Shown here in pieces: positions 48,631-57,073 of a stretch of 64,000 nt of DNA. The notes below the pieces were generated by a model. The model did not search any database and was not told the origin of the DNA. It saw nothing but the letters and a program-made list of their open reading frames with translations. The stretch lies in assembly GCA_964350435.1 (NCBI GenBank), contig CAYGJS010000001.1, positions 1-64,000 of the forward strand. Direction: 5' to 3'. The DNA comes from TMED27 sp964350435. Its GTDB lineage: Bacteria > Pseudomonadota > Alphaproteobacteria > Micavibrionales > Micavibrionaceae. The translations under genes and the position numbers were made by a program. Numbering within the stretch: position 1 is the first letter of the stretch; each line of letters begins with the position of its first letter.

Positions 48631-48935
48631 GCAGCTTCGCAGAGACCATAGATACGGTCTTTGCGGAGTTCGGCCTCGATGCATCATATATTCCGCAAGT
48701 CGGCGATCCGGTAAGCGTTCGCGTTCTCCCAAGACGGGGAGATAGTCTCCTCGACTTGGGCGCCACGAAAATTGCTATCGACTCTTTGTTTTTTGAGCTT
48801 CGGCGCGCAGAGAGCATGACGCCTGTTGAGAATGATCGGCTGGAAATCGATGGGCAGACTTATCTGATCCAGGCTGAGCCGCGCATTGAAGATGTCAGCT
48901 CTCATGTCTGGATTTTGGATACAAGGAAAATATGA
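48627..48935 (+). CDS. Head-tail joining protein (neck)
   Basis: 102 residues. VFAEFGLDASYIPQVGDPVS, an IFFELRR-like strand, and RLEIDGQTYLIQAEPRIEDV resemble small head-tail completion proteins (lambda gpFII-like slot). It is followed by a minor tail protein and tail terminator, all with four-base overlaps. Confidence 0.72.
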   Translation: MSSFAETIDTVFAEFGLDASYIPQVGDPVSVRVLPRRGDSLLDLGATKIAIDSLFFELRRAESMTPVENDRLEIDGQTYLIQAEPRIEDVSSHVWILDTRKI

Positions 48936-49570
48936 GATTGGATGCGCAAACCATAGGCGATATTCGCCGCAATCTCCGCAAGGAGACGGAGTTTATCAGC
49001 CGTCTGGCGACCAAGGCGACTAAAGAGGCCACCAACGGTCTGAAAGCCGATTTGCGCAACGATGTGGTGGGGTCTGGTTTTGGTGTGCGCTTATCACGCA
49101 CATGGCGCTCCAAAATCTATGATGATAACGGTGTCGATGTTAAAGGCTTTGTTTACTCGCGCGCGCCCCAGATCATTGAGTCCTTTGATCAAGGCGCGGT
49201 TATTCGCTCTCGCAGCGGACGGTATCTGGCTATTCCCACGCAGAATGCGCCCAAGCGCATTAATCGGCGGAAACCGACACCGGATTTGTATGTGGAGCAT
49301 AAAGGGGATTTACGATTTGTCCGTAGCAACAGCGGCACTGCTTTTTTGGTGGCGGATGATCGCCGCGCATCATATAGCCGCAAGACAGGTGATTTTCGCG
49401 GCTTTCGCAAAGCCAGCCAGCGCTCATTAAAAACCGGACACGGCGTAACTACAGTGGTGATGTTTATTCTTATACCTACGGCGAAGATGCCGAAAAAACT
49501 CGATGTCCAAAAGATCGCCGATCAATGGGGCATCAAACATATTGATCTCATGGTGAGCCAGTACAGATGA
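48932..49570 (+). CDS. DUF6441 minor tail/neck protein
   Basis: 212 residues. The strand-rich central part with RSRSGRYLAIPTQNAPKRIN and a basic N-terminal helix match DUF6441, which takes the place of HK97 gp10-like neck proteins in alphaproteobacterial siphoviruses and gene transfer agents. Overlaps both neighbours by four bases. Confidence 0.78.
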   Translation: MRLDAQTIGDIRRNLRKETEFISRLATKATKEATNGLKADLRNDVVGSGFGVRLSRTWRSKIYDDNGVDVKGFVYSRAPQIIESFDQGAVIRSRSGRYLAIPTQNAPKRINRRKPTPDLYVEHKGDLRFVRSNSGTAFLVADDRRASYSRKTGDFRGFRKASQRSLKTGHGVTTVVMFILIPTAKMPKKLDVQKIADQWGIKHIDLMVSQYR

Positions 49571-50001
49571 CCAGCAAAACTGAAACTATAATGCAAGCTT
49601 TGGCAACGCTTGTAGAAGGAGCCGTAAATGCCAAGTTTGAACGTAACGCCTCAGTGCCAGAGAAAATACCCGCTGATGGATTGGTGATTTTACGTGACGG
49701 CAACCCCGGCCTTCCGGATGAAGCGCTGGGCGGTTTTGGTAATGCGTATTACGAACATGAAGTTGAGATTGAGATTTATGTGGCGGACGGCGCACAAAAT
49801 AGCCGTGATGGATTGTTCGACACGATCATTACCCATATTGGCGGCGCGCTGGAAGCAGATCCTGATCTTGGCGGTCTGATTTTTGGTATGAGCTACGCCC
49901 GTCCAGATGTAACCGTTGAGATTGTCCCAGGCTCACACGCCATTAAATCCGGCGTGCTGACTTTGATTTTAGATTACGAAACCCCGACACCGCTTTCATA
50001 A
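49567..50001 (+). CDS. Tail terminator-like protein
   Basis: 144 residues. The order and features (ALATLVEGAVNAKFERNASV; YYEHEVEIEIYVAD; a C-terminal LTLILDYETP) fit lambda gpU-like tail terminators that cap the tail tube. The gene is followed by a terminator hairpin, ending the head-neck operon. Confidence 0.72.
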   Translation: MTSKTETIMQALATLVEGAVNAKFERNASVPEKIPADGLVILRDGNPGLPDEALGGFGNAYYEHEVEIEIYVADGAQNSRDGLFDTIITHIGGALEADPDLGGLIFGMSYARPDVTVEIVPGSHAIKSGVLTLILDYETPTPLS

Positions 50002-50021
50002 CCATTTTAACCCCTCGTGAG

Positions 50022-50046
50022 AACCCGCCGTATTGGCGGGTTTTTC
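50022..50046 (+). terminator. Rho-independent terminator
   Basis: Stem AACCCGCC/GGCGGGTT with a GTATT loop and TTTTT. It divides head and tail operons. The stem arms equal those at 19983-20002 in cluster 1. Confidence 0.88.
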
Positions 50047-50077
50047 GTTTTAACCCACCCAAAAAAGGAGAAAACCC

Positions 50078-51349
50078 ATGGCGCGTGCATATGGCTCGAA
50101 CGCCTCGCTGCTCCTCAAGCGTGAAAGCGCCTACGGTCAGCAGGTATCAGGAAACTACTATCAAATGCCCTTTAACAGCTCGGATCTGGGCAGTGAGCAA
50201 GGTTTGATCGAGGATGCCGTTCTCGGTTATGGCCGCGATCCGCTCCAGCCGCTTCGGGATGTGATTAACGATGACGGCGATATTGTCGTTCCGGTGGATC
50301 CGCGTTATCTGGGGTTCTGGCTAACTGGATTATTTGGTGACCCGACCTCCGGCGATGTGGCCGCAACTGGCTTTATTGATTTTTCGGATATTCCATCTGA
50401 GAACGATACCATCACGATCAATGGCACTGAATTTACTTTTGTAAGCTCGGCTCCTGCGGGTGATGAAATCCTGATCGGTGGTACCGCTATTCAAAGCGTT
50501 GATAATGCCGTCTCTCAATTAAATGCCTCTTCTGACGGCAATGTTACCGTGGCGACTTACAGTCGCCCGACGGGTACTTCACGCTTGCTGGTGACATATG
50601 ACACGGCGGGCACAGCCGGGAATACATTTACTCTGGCTGAGAGTTGTGATGTTGCCATGCTGAGCGACAGCACGCTTGAAGGCGGCGGTACGGAGCATGA
50701 GTTTGTCTCCGGCAAGGACACGCTCCCCAGCTATTCCATTCAGGTCGGCATGCCCAAAGTACCAGCCTATTTCATGCACACGGGCGTGGTGATGAATTCT
50801 ATCGCCTTTGATTTTCAGCGTTCTGGCGCGGCGGCGGCAACCATCAATGCCATTGCCCAGGCTGAAAAACGTTATAGCGCCACACAAGGCGGTACCCCGC
50901 AAACATTGACCTTTAAGCGGATCAGCCAGTTTCAGGGTGCGATTAAATCCGGCGGTGTCCCCATTGGAAACCTGACAGCTGGCTCTGTGACATATAACAA
51001 TAATCTGGAGCGGATCGAAACCATTCGCGATGACGGCTTGATTGACGGTGCGGATCCCACCATTGCCGCGCTCACGGGCACTATCGAGGTTCGTTTTGCC
51101 GATACAACTCTGATTGATCTGGCTTCTGCTGGTACGCCCGTTGATTTAGAGTTTTCGTACACGCTCACCTCTGCGCTGCGGCTGCAGATATTGGCGCATG
51201 AAGTTTATCTGCCAAAACCAAAGCTCTCCGTAGACGGCCCCGGCGGTGTGCAAGCCAGCTTTGATTTCCAAGGCGCTTATAATACGGCAGAAGGCAAGAT
51301 GCTGACGGTCAAGCTCCTCAATGATTTGGATGGGAGTGAATATCTATGA
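50078..51349 (+). CDS. Major tail tube protein
   Basis: 423 residues. The first 95 and last 190 residues look like a siphovirus tail tube subunit (NASLLLKRESAYGQQVSGNY; SGAAAATINAIAQAEKRYS). Between about 105 and 215 there is an extra beta domain (NDTITINGTEFTFVSSAPAG to TAGTAGNTFTLAESCD) that likely sticks out from the tube and could contact host surfaces. AAAGGAGAAAACCC precedes the ATG. It overlaps the next gene by four bases. Confidence 0.82.
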   Translation: MARAYGSNASLLLKRESAYGQQVSGNYYQMPFNSSDLGSEQGLIEDAVLGYGRDPLQPLRDVINDDGDIVVPVDPRYLGFWLTGLFGDPTSGDVAATGFIDFSDIPSENDTITINGTEFTFVSSAPAGDEILIGGTAIQSVDNAVSQLNASSDGNVTVATYSRPTGTSRLLVTYDTAGTAGNTFTLAESCDVAMLSDSTLEGGGTEHEFVSGKDTLPSYSIQVGMPKVPAYFMHTGVVMNSIAFDFQRSGAAAATINAIAQAEKRYSATQGGTPQTLTFKRISQFQGAIKSGGVPIGNLTAGSVTYNNNLERIETIRDDGLIDGADPTIAALTGTIEVRFADTTLIDLASAGTPVDLEFSYTLTSALRLQILAHEVYLPKPKLSVDGPGGVQASFDFQGAYNTAEGKMLTVKLLNDLDGSEYL

Positions 51350-52107
51350 TCACTCTAAAACAGCCCAGCCAGCCTTATAAGATCGGCATCGCGCCGGGTT
51401 TTACGGTCACCGTCAAGCCGCTCAAAACCTTAAGCTACTCCGTGGCCACCATGACGGCGCAAAAGAAAGTCGCTGATCTAGAGAAAGGCTTGCGTGATGT
51501 CGAAGAGTCAGGTTTTACGGTTGAACATCCGGTCGATCTGAAGAACCCGCAGGAGCGCAACGCGCTATTTCTTGATCATCTGATCAAAGATCTGGCCGTC
51601 ACCCATATTGTTGGCTGGGAGGGTGTTTTGGATGAGGAGAAGAATACCGCCGCCGATCCTACGCCAGAGAATATTCGTAAAGTCATGGATGTTTCGGAAT
51701 TTGCCGAAACATTCTTCCAGCTTTTTACCCGTTATGTGTTTTTGCTGGGCGAAGCCAAGGAGCGGATCCGTAAATTAACTGAATGGCACTTCAAGAAAAG
51801 CGGCGGCCCGTCTTATTGCGCGACATGCAAGGAGCAGGATCTGCCATGCGCGTTTGAAAATCTCTGCCCGTATCAGAAATACGCCCCGCGCCTCGTACAG
51901 GAACAACAAGCCTGGGAGATCTTAGAAAGCTGCACATCGCAGCTGCGTCTTGCGCCCTCTGGTCGGGTGGTCGGCATTGATATGAGCGCCGCCTTAGAAA
52001 TTGCTAAAGCACGAGGCTTTGATCTGGAAATCGTGGCTGAGCTTTTAAAGGAAGGTGAAGCCGGAATTCTTGATGCAATAGCGCAGGAAGAAAAACTGAA
52101 TGGCTGA
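51346..52107 (+). CDS. Tail assembly chaperone-like protein with Cys cluster
   Basis: 253 residues. It has the position between tube and tape measure, the size, and an N-terminal domain (GFTVTVKPLKTLSYSVATMT) of a tail assembly chaperone. The unusual part is residues 158-174 with four Cys in YCATCKEQDLPCAFENLC, which could bind zinc. No slippery frameshift site was identified. Its stop overlaps the tape measure start by eight bases. Confidence 0.65.
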   Translation: MITLKQPSQPYKIGIAPGFTVTVKPLKTLSYSVATMTAQKKVADLEKGLRDVEESGFTVEHPVDLKNPQERNALFLDHLIKDLAVTHIVGWEGVLDEEKNTAADPTPENIRKVMDVSEFAETFFQLFTRYVFLLGEAKERIRKLTEWHFKKSGGPSYCATCKEQDLPCAFENLCPYQKYAPRLVQEQQAWEILESCTSQLRLAPSGRVVGIDMSAALEIAKARGFDLEIVAELLKEGEAGILDAIAQEEKLNG

Positions 52108-54499
52108 TCGGCAGTCCAATTACGTCATCCGGCTGAAGGTTGATGGCAGCGTCAAAGTCAGCCGGGAGTTTGATAAGGTCGGTGATAAAGGCGAGCAGAA
52201 TTTCAAGAAGATTCGCAAATCGGCTGGTCGTACCAATCAGGCAATGGCCGGGATGGCGCGGAATATCACCTCAACGCTTGTTCCGGCTTTTGCAGCGGCG
52301 GCATCGGCCAGCTCAATCTTCCGCAATATCCAGACCTTTGAAAAGCTGGATATCCGGCTGCGCTCCCTGACCAACAGCGCCGAGGATTACGCTAACACGC
52401 AGGACTATCTGAAAACCAAAGCTGATGACCTGAATGTCGGTATTGAAACTTTATCCGATGGTTATGCGCGGCTTTTGGTCTTACAAAACAGCGGCATTTT
52501 GAACCGCGAGCAAGTCAACCAGCTTTCAGAAGGCTTGGTGAATGCTGCCGCCCAGCTTGGAGCCAGTGGCACCGATATTGACCGCGTTCTGTTTGGTCTT
52601 TCTCAAGGCTTAAGCTCCGGTACATTACGTGCGGAGGAATTAAATCAGGTTGTCGAGCCGCTGCCTGGCCTGTTGCAAGAGCTGGATAAAGCGGCTGGAC
52701 TTTCTGCGGGCGGTTTCCGCCGTATGGTGAATTCCGGTGAGGTCACAGCAGAAATGTTCTCTACCACGCTAGTGAAAGCACTGGAATCCTATGACGGCGC
52801 TGCTTCAAAACTGGACGGCACCATCAGCGGATCTTTGGCGAAGCTGAATAATGCCTGGGTAGAGCTGGCACGCACGATTGGCGAAAGCGGTATTATTGAT
52901 TTTCTGGCTGAGCTGACATCCAGCATGGCCACCAGCATTGGTGTGGCCTCCAAGGCTGTGAACGGGCAAATGGCCTTTGCCGAGGCCACAGGCATTGTCG
53001 AGAAAACTGCCTTCATCGCTGGGCGTGGCATTAAGGCTGCTTATCTGGTTGTGCAAACCTCTATTCTAGGTTTGGCGCGCGGCGTGCTGCGTTCACTGGA
53101 AACTATTTATGATGGCGCGGTCGGTATTATCAATTTGCTGCCCGGTGTTGAGCTGAAAGCCCAACAAGGCATTACGCGTCTTGCCGATGCTGTTGATGCG
53201 GCGATTGCCGATAATGCGCGGCAGTTAGTCGCCACGTTTGATTTCGGCCCATCAGAGGAATCCATCAAGGCACTGCGGGCGCAAGAAGAGCGGATCCAGA
53301 AACTGCAGCGGGATGCTGAAATTGCCCGGTCAAAGGCTGAGCAAGAACGTGTCCGGCAGGAACGCGATGCCAAAAGCGGCCCCACAAAGGCTGAAAAGGA
53401 AATCATCAAGCAGCTGGAAAAAGAGCGACAGAAAATTGAACAAGTCACACAGGCACTCAAATTCCGTAATGAACAACTGCTCCGCGATGAAAAAACGCAG
53501 GAACTTTATAATCAACTGCAATCTGCGGGCGTTGATCTAAAAACGCGTGAGGGCGAGGAAATTCAGCGGCTGGTCGAAGAGTATTACCGCCTGCGCGATG
53601 CCAAAGAGGAAGAAGAACGGGTCGAGCAGCGCAAAAAGGAATTGATCGAAGAGATCAAGAAAATCACGGATGAGAATATCTCCGCCCAGGATAAATACAA
53701 TGAGCGGATGGAGGAGCTGAATGAGCTTCTGAAAGAAGGCGCCATCAGTCTTGAGGAATTCGAAGCCGCCGGGAAGAAAGCGTATGACGAGCTGGTTGCC
53801 GCCAGTGATAAATGGTTCGATGGCGCGGTTCGTGCGCTGGATAAATATGCTGAAGAAGCTACAGACATGGCGGCAAATGTTGAGCGCGTGGTTACCAATG
53901 CCATGCAAGGGCTGGAGGATGCGCTGGTCAAGGCCACCACCACAGGCAAATTTGAATTTAAAGAGCTGGTCGATAGCATTTTGGAGGATGTCGCTCGGCT
54001 GCTTGTTCGTACTCAGATCACCGGGCCGCTCGCTCAAGGTTTAAGCGGCTTGATCAGTAATATTTTCGGTGGTGGTCAGAGCGGCAGCAGTGGCGGCGGT
54101 TTATTTGGCGGTCTGTTTGCCGATGGCGGCGCTTTCCGAAATGGTCAGCAGATTACGGCCTATGCCAAGGGCGGGATTGTCGGTAAACCCACTATTTTTC
54201 CAATGGCCAATGGCATGGGGTTGATGGGCGAAGCCGGGCCGGAAGCCGTCTTGCCGCTGACCAGAATGTCGTCTGGTCGTCTGGGTGTAGAATCTGCTGG
54301 CGGAAACGGCGGAAACTATTTCTCAGTAACGGTTGACGCCAGAAATTCTGCTAATCCATCTGCCACATCCGAGATGGTCAAAAAAGCCGTTAATGAGGCT
54401 TTGAGCGCGCGGATCCCTGGCATTATCCAAACATCTGCGCAAATCGCCCACCGCAAAACCGTCGACACATGGCAACGGCGCGGATCAAGGTTTGAGTAG
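52100..54499 (+). CDS. Tape measure protein
   Basis: 799 residues. The N-terminal tape_meas_nterm domain (LDIRLRSLTNSAEDYANTQD, GASGTDIDRVLFGLSQGLSS, LRAEELNQVVEPLPGLLQEL) is followed by hydrophobic segments about 270-350, a long charged coiled coil at about 390-580, and a Gly-rich C-terminus with FADGGAFRNGQ and GLMGEAGPEAVLPL. It sets tail length and enters the host during injection. By the usual 1.5 angstrom per residue, it implies a tail of roughly 120 nm. Confidence 0.92.
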   Translation: MADRQSNYVIRLKVDGSVKVSREFDKVGDKGEQNFKKIRKSAGRTNQAMAGMARNITSTLVPAFAAAASASSIFRNIQTFEKLDIRLRSLTNSAEDYANTQDYLKTKADDLNVGIETLSDGYARLLVLQNSGILNREQVNQLSEGLVNAAAQLGASGTDIDRVLFGLSQGLSSGTLRAEELNQVVEPLPGLLQELDKAAGLSAGGFRRMVNSGEVTAEMFSTTLVKALESYDGAASKLDGTISGSLAKLNNAWVELARTIGESGIIDFLAELTSSMATSIGVASKAVNGQMAFAEATGIVEKTAFIAGRGIKAAYLVVQTSILGLARGVLRSLETIYDGAVGIINLLPGVELKAQQGITRLADAVDAAIADNARQLVATFDFGPSEESIKALRAQEERIQKLQRDAEIARSKAEQERVRQERDAKSGPTKAEKEIIKQLEKERQKIEQVTQALKFRNEQLLRDEKTQELYNQLQSAGVDLKTREGEEIQRLVEEYYRLRDAKEEEERVEQRKKELIEEIKKITDENISAQDKYNERMEELNELLKEGAISLEEFEAAGKKAYDELVAASDKWFDGAVRALDKYAEEATDMAANVERVVTNAMQGLEDALVKATTTGKFEFKELVDSILEDVARLLVRTQITGPLAQGLSGLISNIFGGGQSGSSGGGLFGGLFADGGAFRNGQQITAYAKGGIVGKPTIFPMANGMGLMGEAGPEAVLPLTRMSSGRLGVESAGGNGGNYFSVTVDARNSANPSATSEMVKKAVNEALSARIPGIIQTSAQIAHRKTVDTWQRRGSRFE

Positions 54500-54507
54500 G
54501 AACACCC

Positions 54508-55113
54508 ATGGCAGATATCGAACTCAACTGGCCGCTGGATTTGCGTCCGGGGGAGCAGAGTTTTTACATTCGTACACTCTCGACCAAGTTTGAAAACCCG
54601 CTCACAGGGCAAGTCCAGGTTCTAGAGCGTGATGCGGCGCGCTGGGTGACAAAGTTATCGCTGGTGCGGGCGGAATTAGACTCACGCAGGCTTGATGCCT
54701 TGCTGGCGGCCTTGCGCGGATCGGTCGGGCATGTGTTTGTGCCGGATTTTCGTAGACCATCGGCAAAAGGCTCTCTGGCTGGAAGTCCGCAATTGGTAAG
54801 CGGCACTGGAAATGCAATTACGATTAACGGCTTCACGCCGGATGCGGTTGGTGTTTTAAAGGCTGGTGACTTGATCCAGACCTCACCAGGGCGTAGCCAT
54901 ATTACCCTGCAGGATGTGGATGCGGATGAAACTGGGGAGGCAGCGGTGGCAATTGCACCGCGTTTGCGCGAAGCTGTGACGGTCGGGCCATTAATTACAG
55001 ATAATTGCCGCGTTCGCATGCGCTTGGTGGATGATGATGCGGCAGAGAATGCGACCGACAACCGCCGTCTGAGCAGTTTTGATCTGGAATTGATAGAGGT
55101 GCTGCCGCAATGA
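54508..55113 (+). CDS. Distal tail protein, paralogue A
   Basis: 201 residues. ELNWPLDLRPGEQSFYIRTL, then VLERDAARWVTKLSLVRAEL and VGHVFVPDFRR, resemble distal tail proteins of alphaproteobacterial siphoviruses. It is clearly related to the next gene: both share the SQSFYIR/EQSFYIR start, a LTGQ-VLER block, the RRLDALxAxLxGxVGxxxVPDFRR block and a similar C-terminal domain. AGGAACACCC precedes the ATG. Four-base overlap with its paralogue. Confidence 0.72.
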   Translation: MADIELNWPLDLRPGEQSFYIRTLSTKFENPLTGQVQVLERDAARWVTKLSLVRAELDSRRLDALLAALRGSVGHVFVPDFRRPSAKGSLAGSPQLVSGTGNAITINGFTPDAVGVLKAGDLIQTSPGRSHITLQDVDADETGEAAVAIAPRLREAVTVGPLITDNCRVRMRLVDDDAAENATDNRRLSSFDLELIEVLPQ

Positions 55114-56075
55114 TTTTAGACTGGCCGGAGGGCATCTATCCGAAGAGTCAGAGCTTTTATATCAGGCACAGATCGACCCGGTTTTTATCCACGCTCACCG
55201 GACAGTTTGATGTGCTCGAACGTGAAGGCGCACGCTGGGTTGCGGAGTTTACATTCGAGCTTGAGAATGCTCGTGCACGCCGTCTTGATGCTTTGATTGC
55301 AGAGTTGAAAGGCGCAGTTGGTCAGATATTGGTGCCGGATTTTCGAAGGCTCGCATCAAAGCCGGTTACGCTGAGTATGGATGCTTATGCCGATGAAATC
55401 GGACTGACATTCTTTGATGACGATTATGATTTTGACGATGACACCAATGATGACGGCTTTCTAACCACAGAGGAAAGTCCGCCGCTTGGCACCGAAGATA
55501 ATGCGCTCTTTGGCAGTGCATTTGATGCTGTACTAATTTTTTACGATGAGGTGAATTTATTGACTGAGGCTGGAGATACGCTGCTGGCTGATAATGTCGG
55601 CATTCCCTTTGAAACAGATAGAGGCTTTATCCTGACGATTGAACATGGTGATGCGCTGGAGATTGCGATTGAAGAAGGTTACGGCCTGCAGGCACAAAAC
55701 GATGATGATCTGCTTGTCCAGCTTGGCGGTGCTTTCTTTGAAGGTGAAGGCCAACCAACTTTGATTGATGGGTCTGGACGGCAATTGCAAATCAATGGTC
55801 TTCGTCCCTTTGCTACCGTTATTCCTGCCGGAGAAAGCATTTCCCCGGCGCAAGGTCATGCCCATCTTATTTTGGAAGATGTGCTTACAGATATTGAAGG
55901 TGTGGCCTTTGTCCCGATTGCACCAAAACTGCGCAGTGTTATTACCGAGCAGCCTCTTGTTCTGGGCGGGATCGCGGTTTTGATGCGACTTACCCAGGAT
56001 GATGCGGGCGATAACCGCACCGTACCGCCGAACCGATCTTCTTACACCCTGAGCTTTGAGCAAATCCTGAATTAA
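55110..56075 (+). CDS. Distal tail protein, paralogue B with acidic insertion
   Basis: 321 residues. The first 85 and last 95 residues align with the gene before. Between them about 110 residues are inserted, rich in Asp and Glu (TFFDDDYDFDDDTNDDGFLT, DTLLADNVGIPFETDRG, EIAIEEGYGLQAQNDDDLL). The acidic stretch looks like a calcium-binding or fibre-like surface module, but no exact EF-hand was read. It probably forms a ring at the tail tip with its paralogue. Followed immediately by the next start. Confidence 0.72.
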   Translation: MILDWPEGIYPKSQSFYIRHRSTRFLSTLTGQFDVLEREGARWVAEFTFELENARARRLDALIAELKGAVGQILVPDFRRLASKPVTLSMDAYADEIGLTFFDDDYDFDDDTNDDGFLTTEESPPLGTEDNALFGSAFDAVLIFYDEVNLLTEAGDTLLADNVGIPFETDRGFILTIEHGDALEIAIEEGYGLQAQNDDDLLVQLGGAFFEGEGQPTLIDGSGRQLQINGLRPFATVIPAGESISPAQGHAHLILEDVLTDIEGVAFVPIAPKLRSVITEQPLVLGGIAVLMRLTQDDAGDNRTVPPNRSSYTLSFEQILN

Positions 56076-56648
56076 ATGTCCGAAAAACGCCTTGATACAA
56101 CTCTGTCTGCTGAGACGGAGAAGCAGGTCGTGCGCCCAATTCTCCTCGCTGAGTTTGATTTTGGTGAGACGATTGACCGGGCATGGAGCGGTGTCGGCCA
56201 GCTAAGCTGGGATAGCAAAATCTGGTACGGCGCAGGCAATCTCGGCAAGGTCAGTACGGTTGAGGAAACCACAGAGTTAAAGGCCACGGGAGCGAGCTTT
56301 CAGTTGAGCGGTATTCCCGCTGATCTGATCACAAAGGTTAGCACCGCTAAAATTCAAGGGCACAAAGCGCGGATGTATCTGGGGTTTATCAATGAGGATT
56401 TCACCACGCTCATCGCCGATCCGTTTCTGATTTTTGATGGCCGCATGGATACAGCTGAAATCGCTGATGGCGGCGATACGGCCACCATCACCCTCACGGC
56501 TGAAAGCCGTCTACGGGATCTGGAGCGCATCCGTACCCGTCGCTACACCGATGCTGATCAACAATCACGCTTTCCCGGCGATAAGGGGCTGGAATACGTA
56601 CCGTCTTTGCAGGACAAACAAATCGTCTGGGGCAGAGCGCCGGAGTAA
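56076..56648 (+). CDS. Tail protein resembling DUF2163 / GTA tail component
   Basis: 190 residues. LAEFDFGETIDRAWSGVGQL, WYGAGNLGKVSTVEETTELK, a FDGRMDTAEIADGGDTATIT strand pair and RLRDLERIRTRRYTDADQQS match tail hub proteins found in this slot. The ATG is immediately after the previous stop (TAAATG). Likely part of the baseplate hub. Confidence 0.75.
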   Translation: MSEKRLDTTLSAETEKQVVRPILLAEFDFGETIDRAWSGVGQLSWDSKIWYGAGNLGKVSTVEETTELKATGASFQLSGIPADLITKVSTAKIQGHKARMYLGFINEDFTTLIADPFLIFDGRMDTAEIADGGDTATITLTAESRLRDLERIRTRRYTDADQQSRFPGDKGLEYVPSLQDKQIVWGRAPE

Positions 56649-56650
56649 TC

Positions 56651-57073
56651 ATGTCAAAAATTAAACGATATCCCGACTGGCCAGAACGTCTGGCCAGGTT
56701 CATCGATGCTGCCCGCACGAAGCCCTTTGCATGGGGAGAGAATGATTGTTGTCTCTTCGCCATGAATTGTGTGAAAGCGATTACTGGACAGGATCTGGCG
56801 CGGCCATACCGGGGGTATACATCACAAACGCAGGCTTTACGTCTTTTAAACCGTTCCGGCGGTATATCGGGCATTGCCGATACGGTCGCAGCCCAATTTG
56901 GCATACCAGAAATACTGCCACTCACCGCTCAGCGTGGAGATGTCTGCCTGTTTGATATTGGTCGGGGCGATACGCTGGGGATCCGCGCGGGGGAGCATAT
57001 CTATGCGCCGGGGTTTAAGGGTTTGATTGGCTTTCCGGCTTTGCAAGCGGTTCGCGCCTGGAGGATTGGATAA
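56651..57073 (+). CDS. DUF6950 (NlpC/P60-like) tail protein
   Basis: 140 residues. FAWGENDCCLFAMNCVKAIT at about 27-46 supplies the Asp-Cys pair of an NlpC/P60-like site, and GEHIYAPGFKGLIGF supplies a later His. DUF6950 proteins sit between tail hub and tip attachment genes and may cut peptide cross-links of murein during injection. TAATC and one-base overlaps join it to both neighbours. Confidence 0.8.
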   Translation: MSKIKRYPDWPERLARFIDAARTKPFAWGENDCCLFAMNCVKAITGQDLARPYRGYTSQTQALRLLNRSGGISGIADTVAAQFGIPEILPLTAQRGDVCLFDIGRGDTLGIRAGEHIYAPGFKGLIGFPALQAVRAWRIG

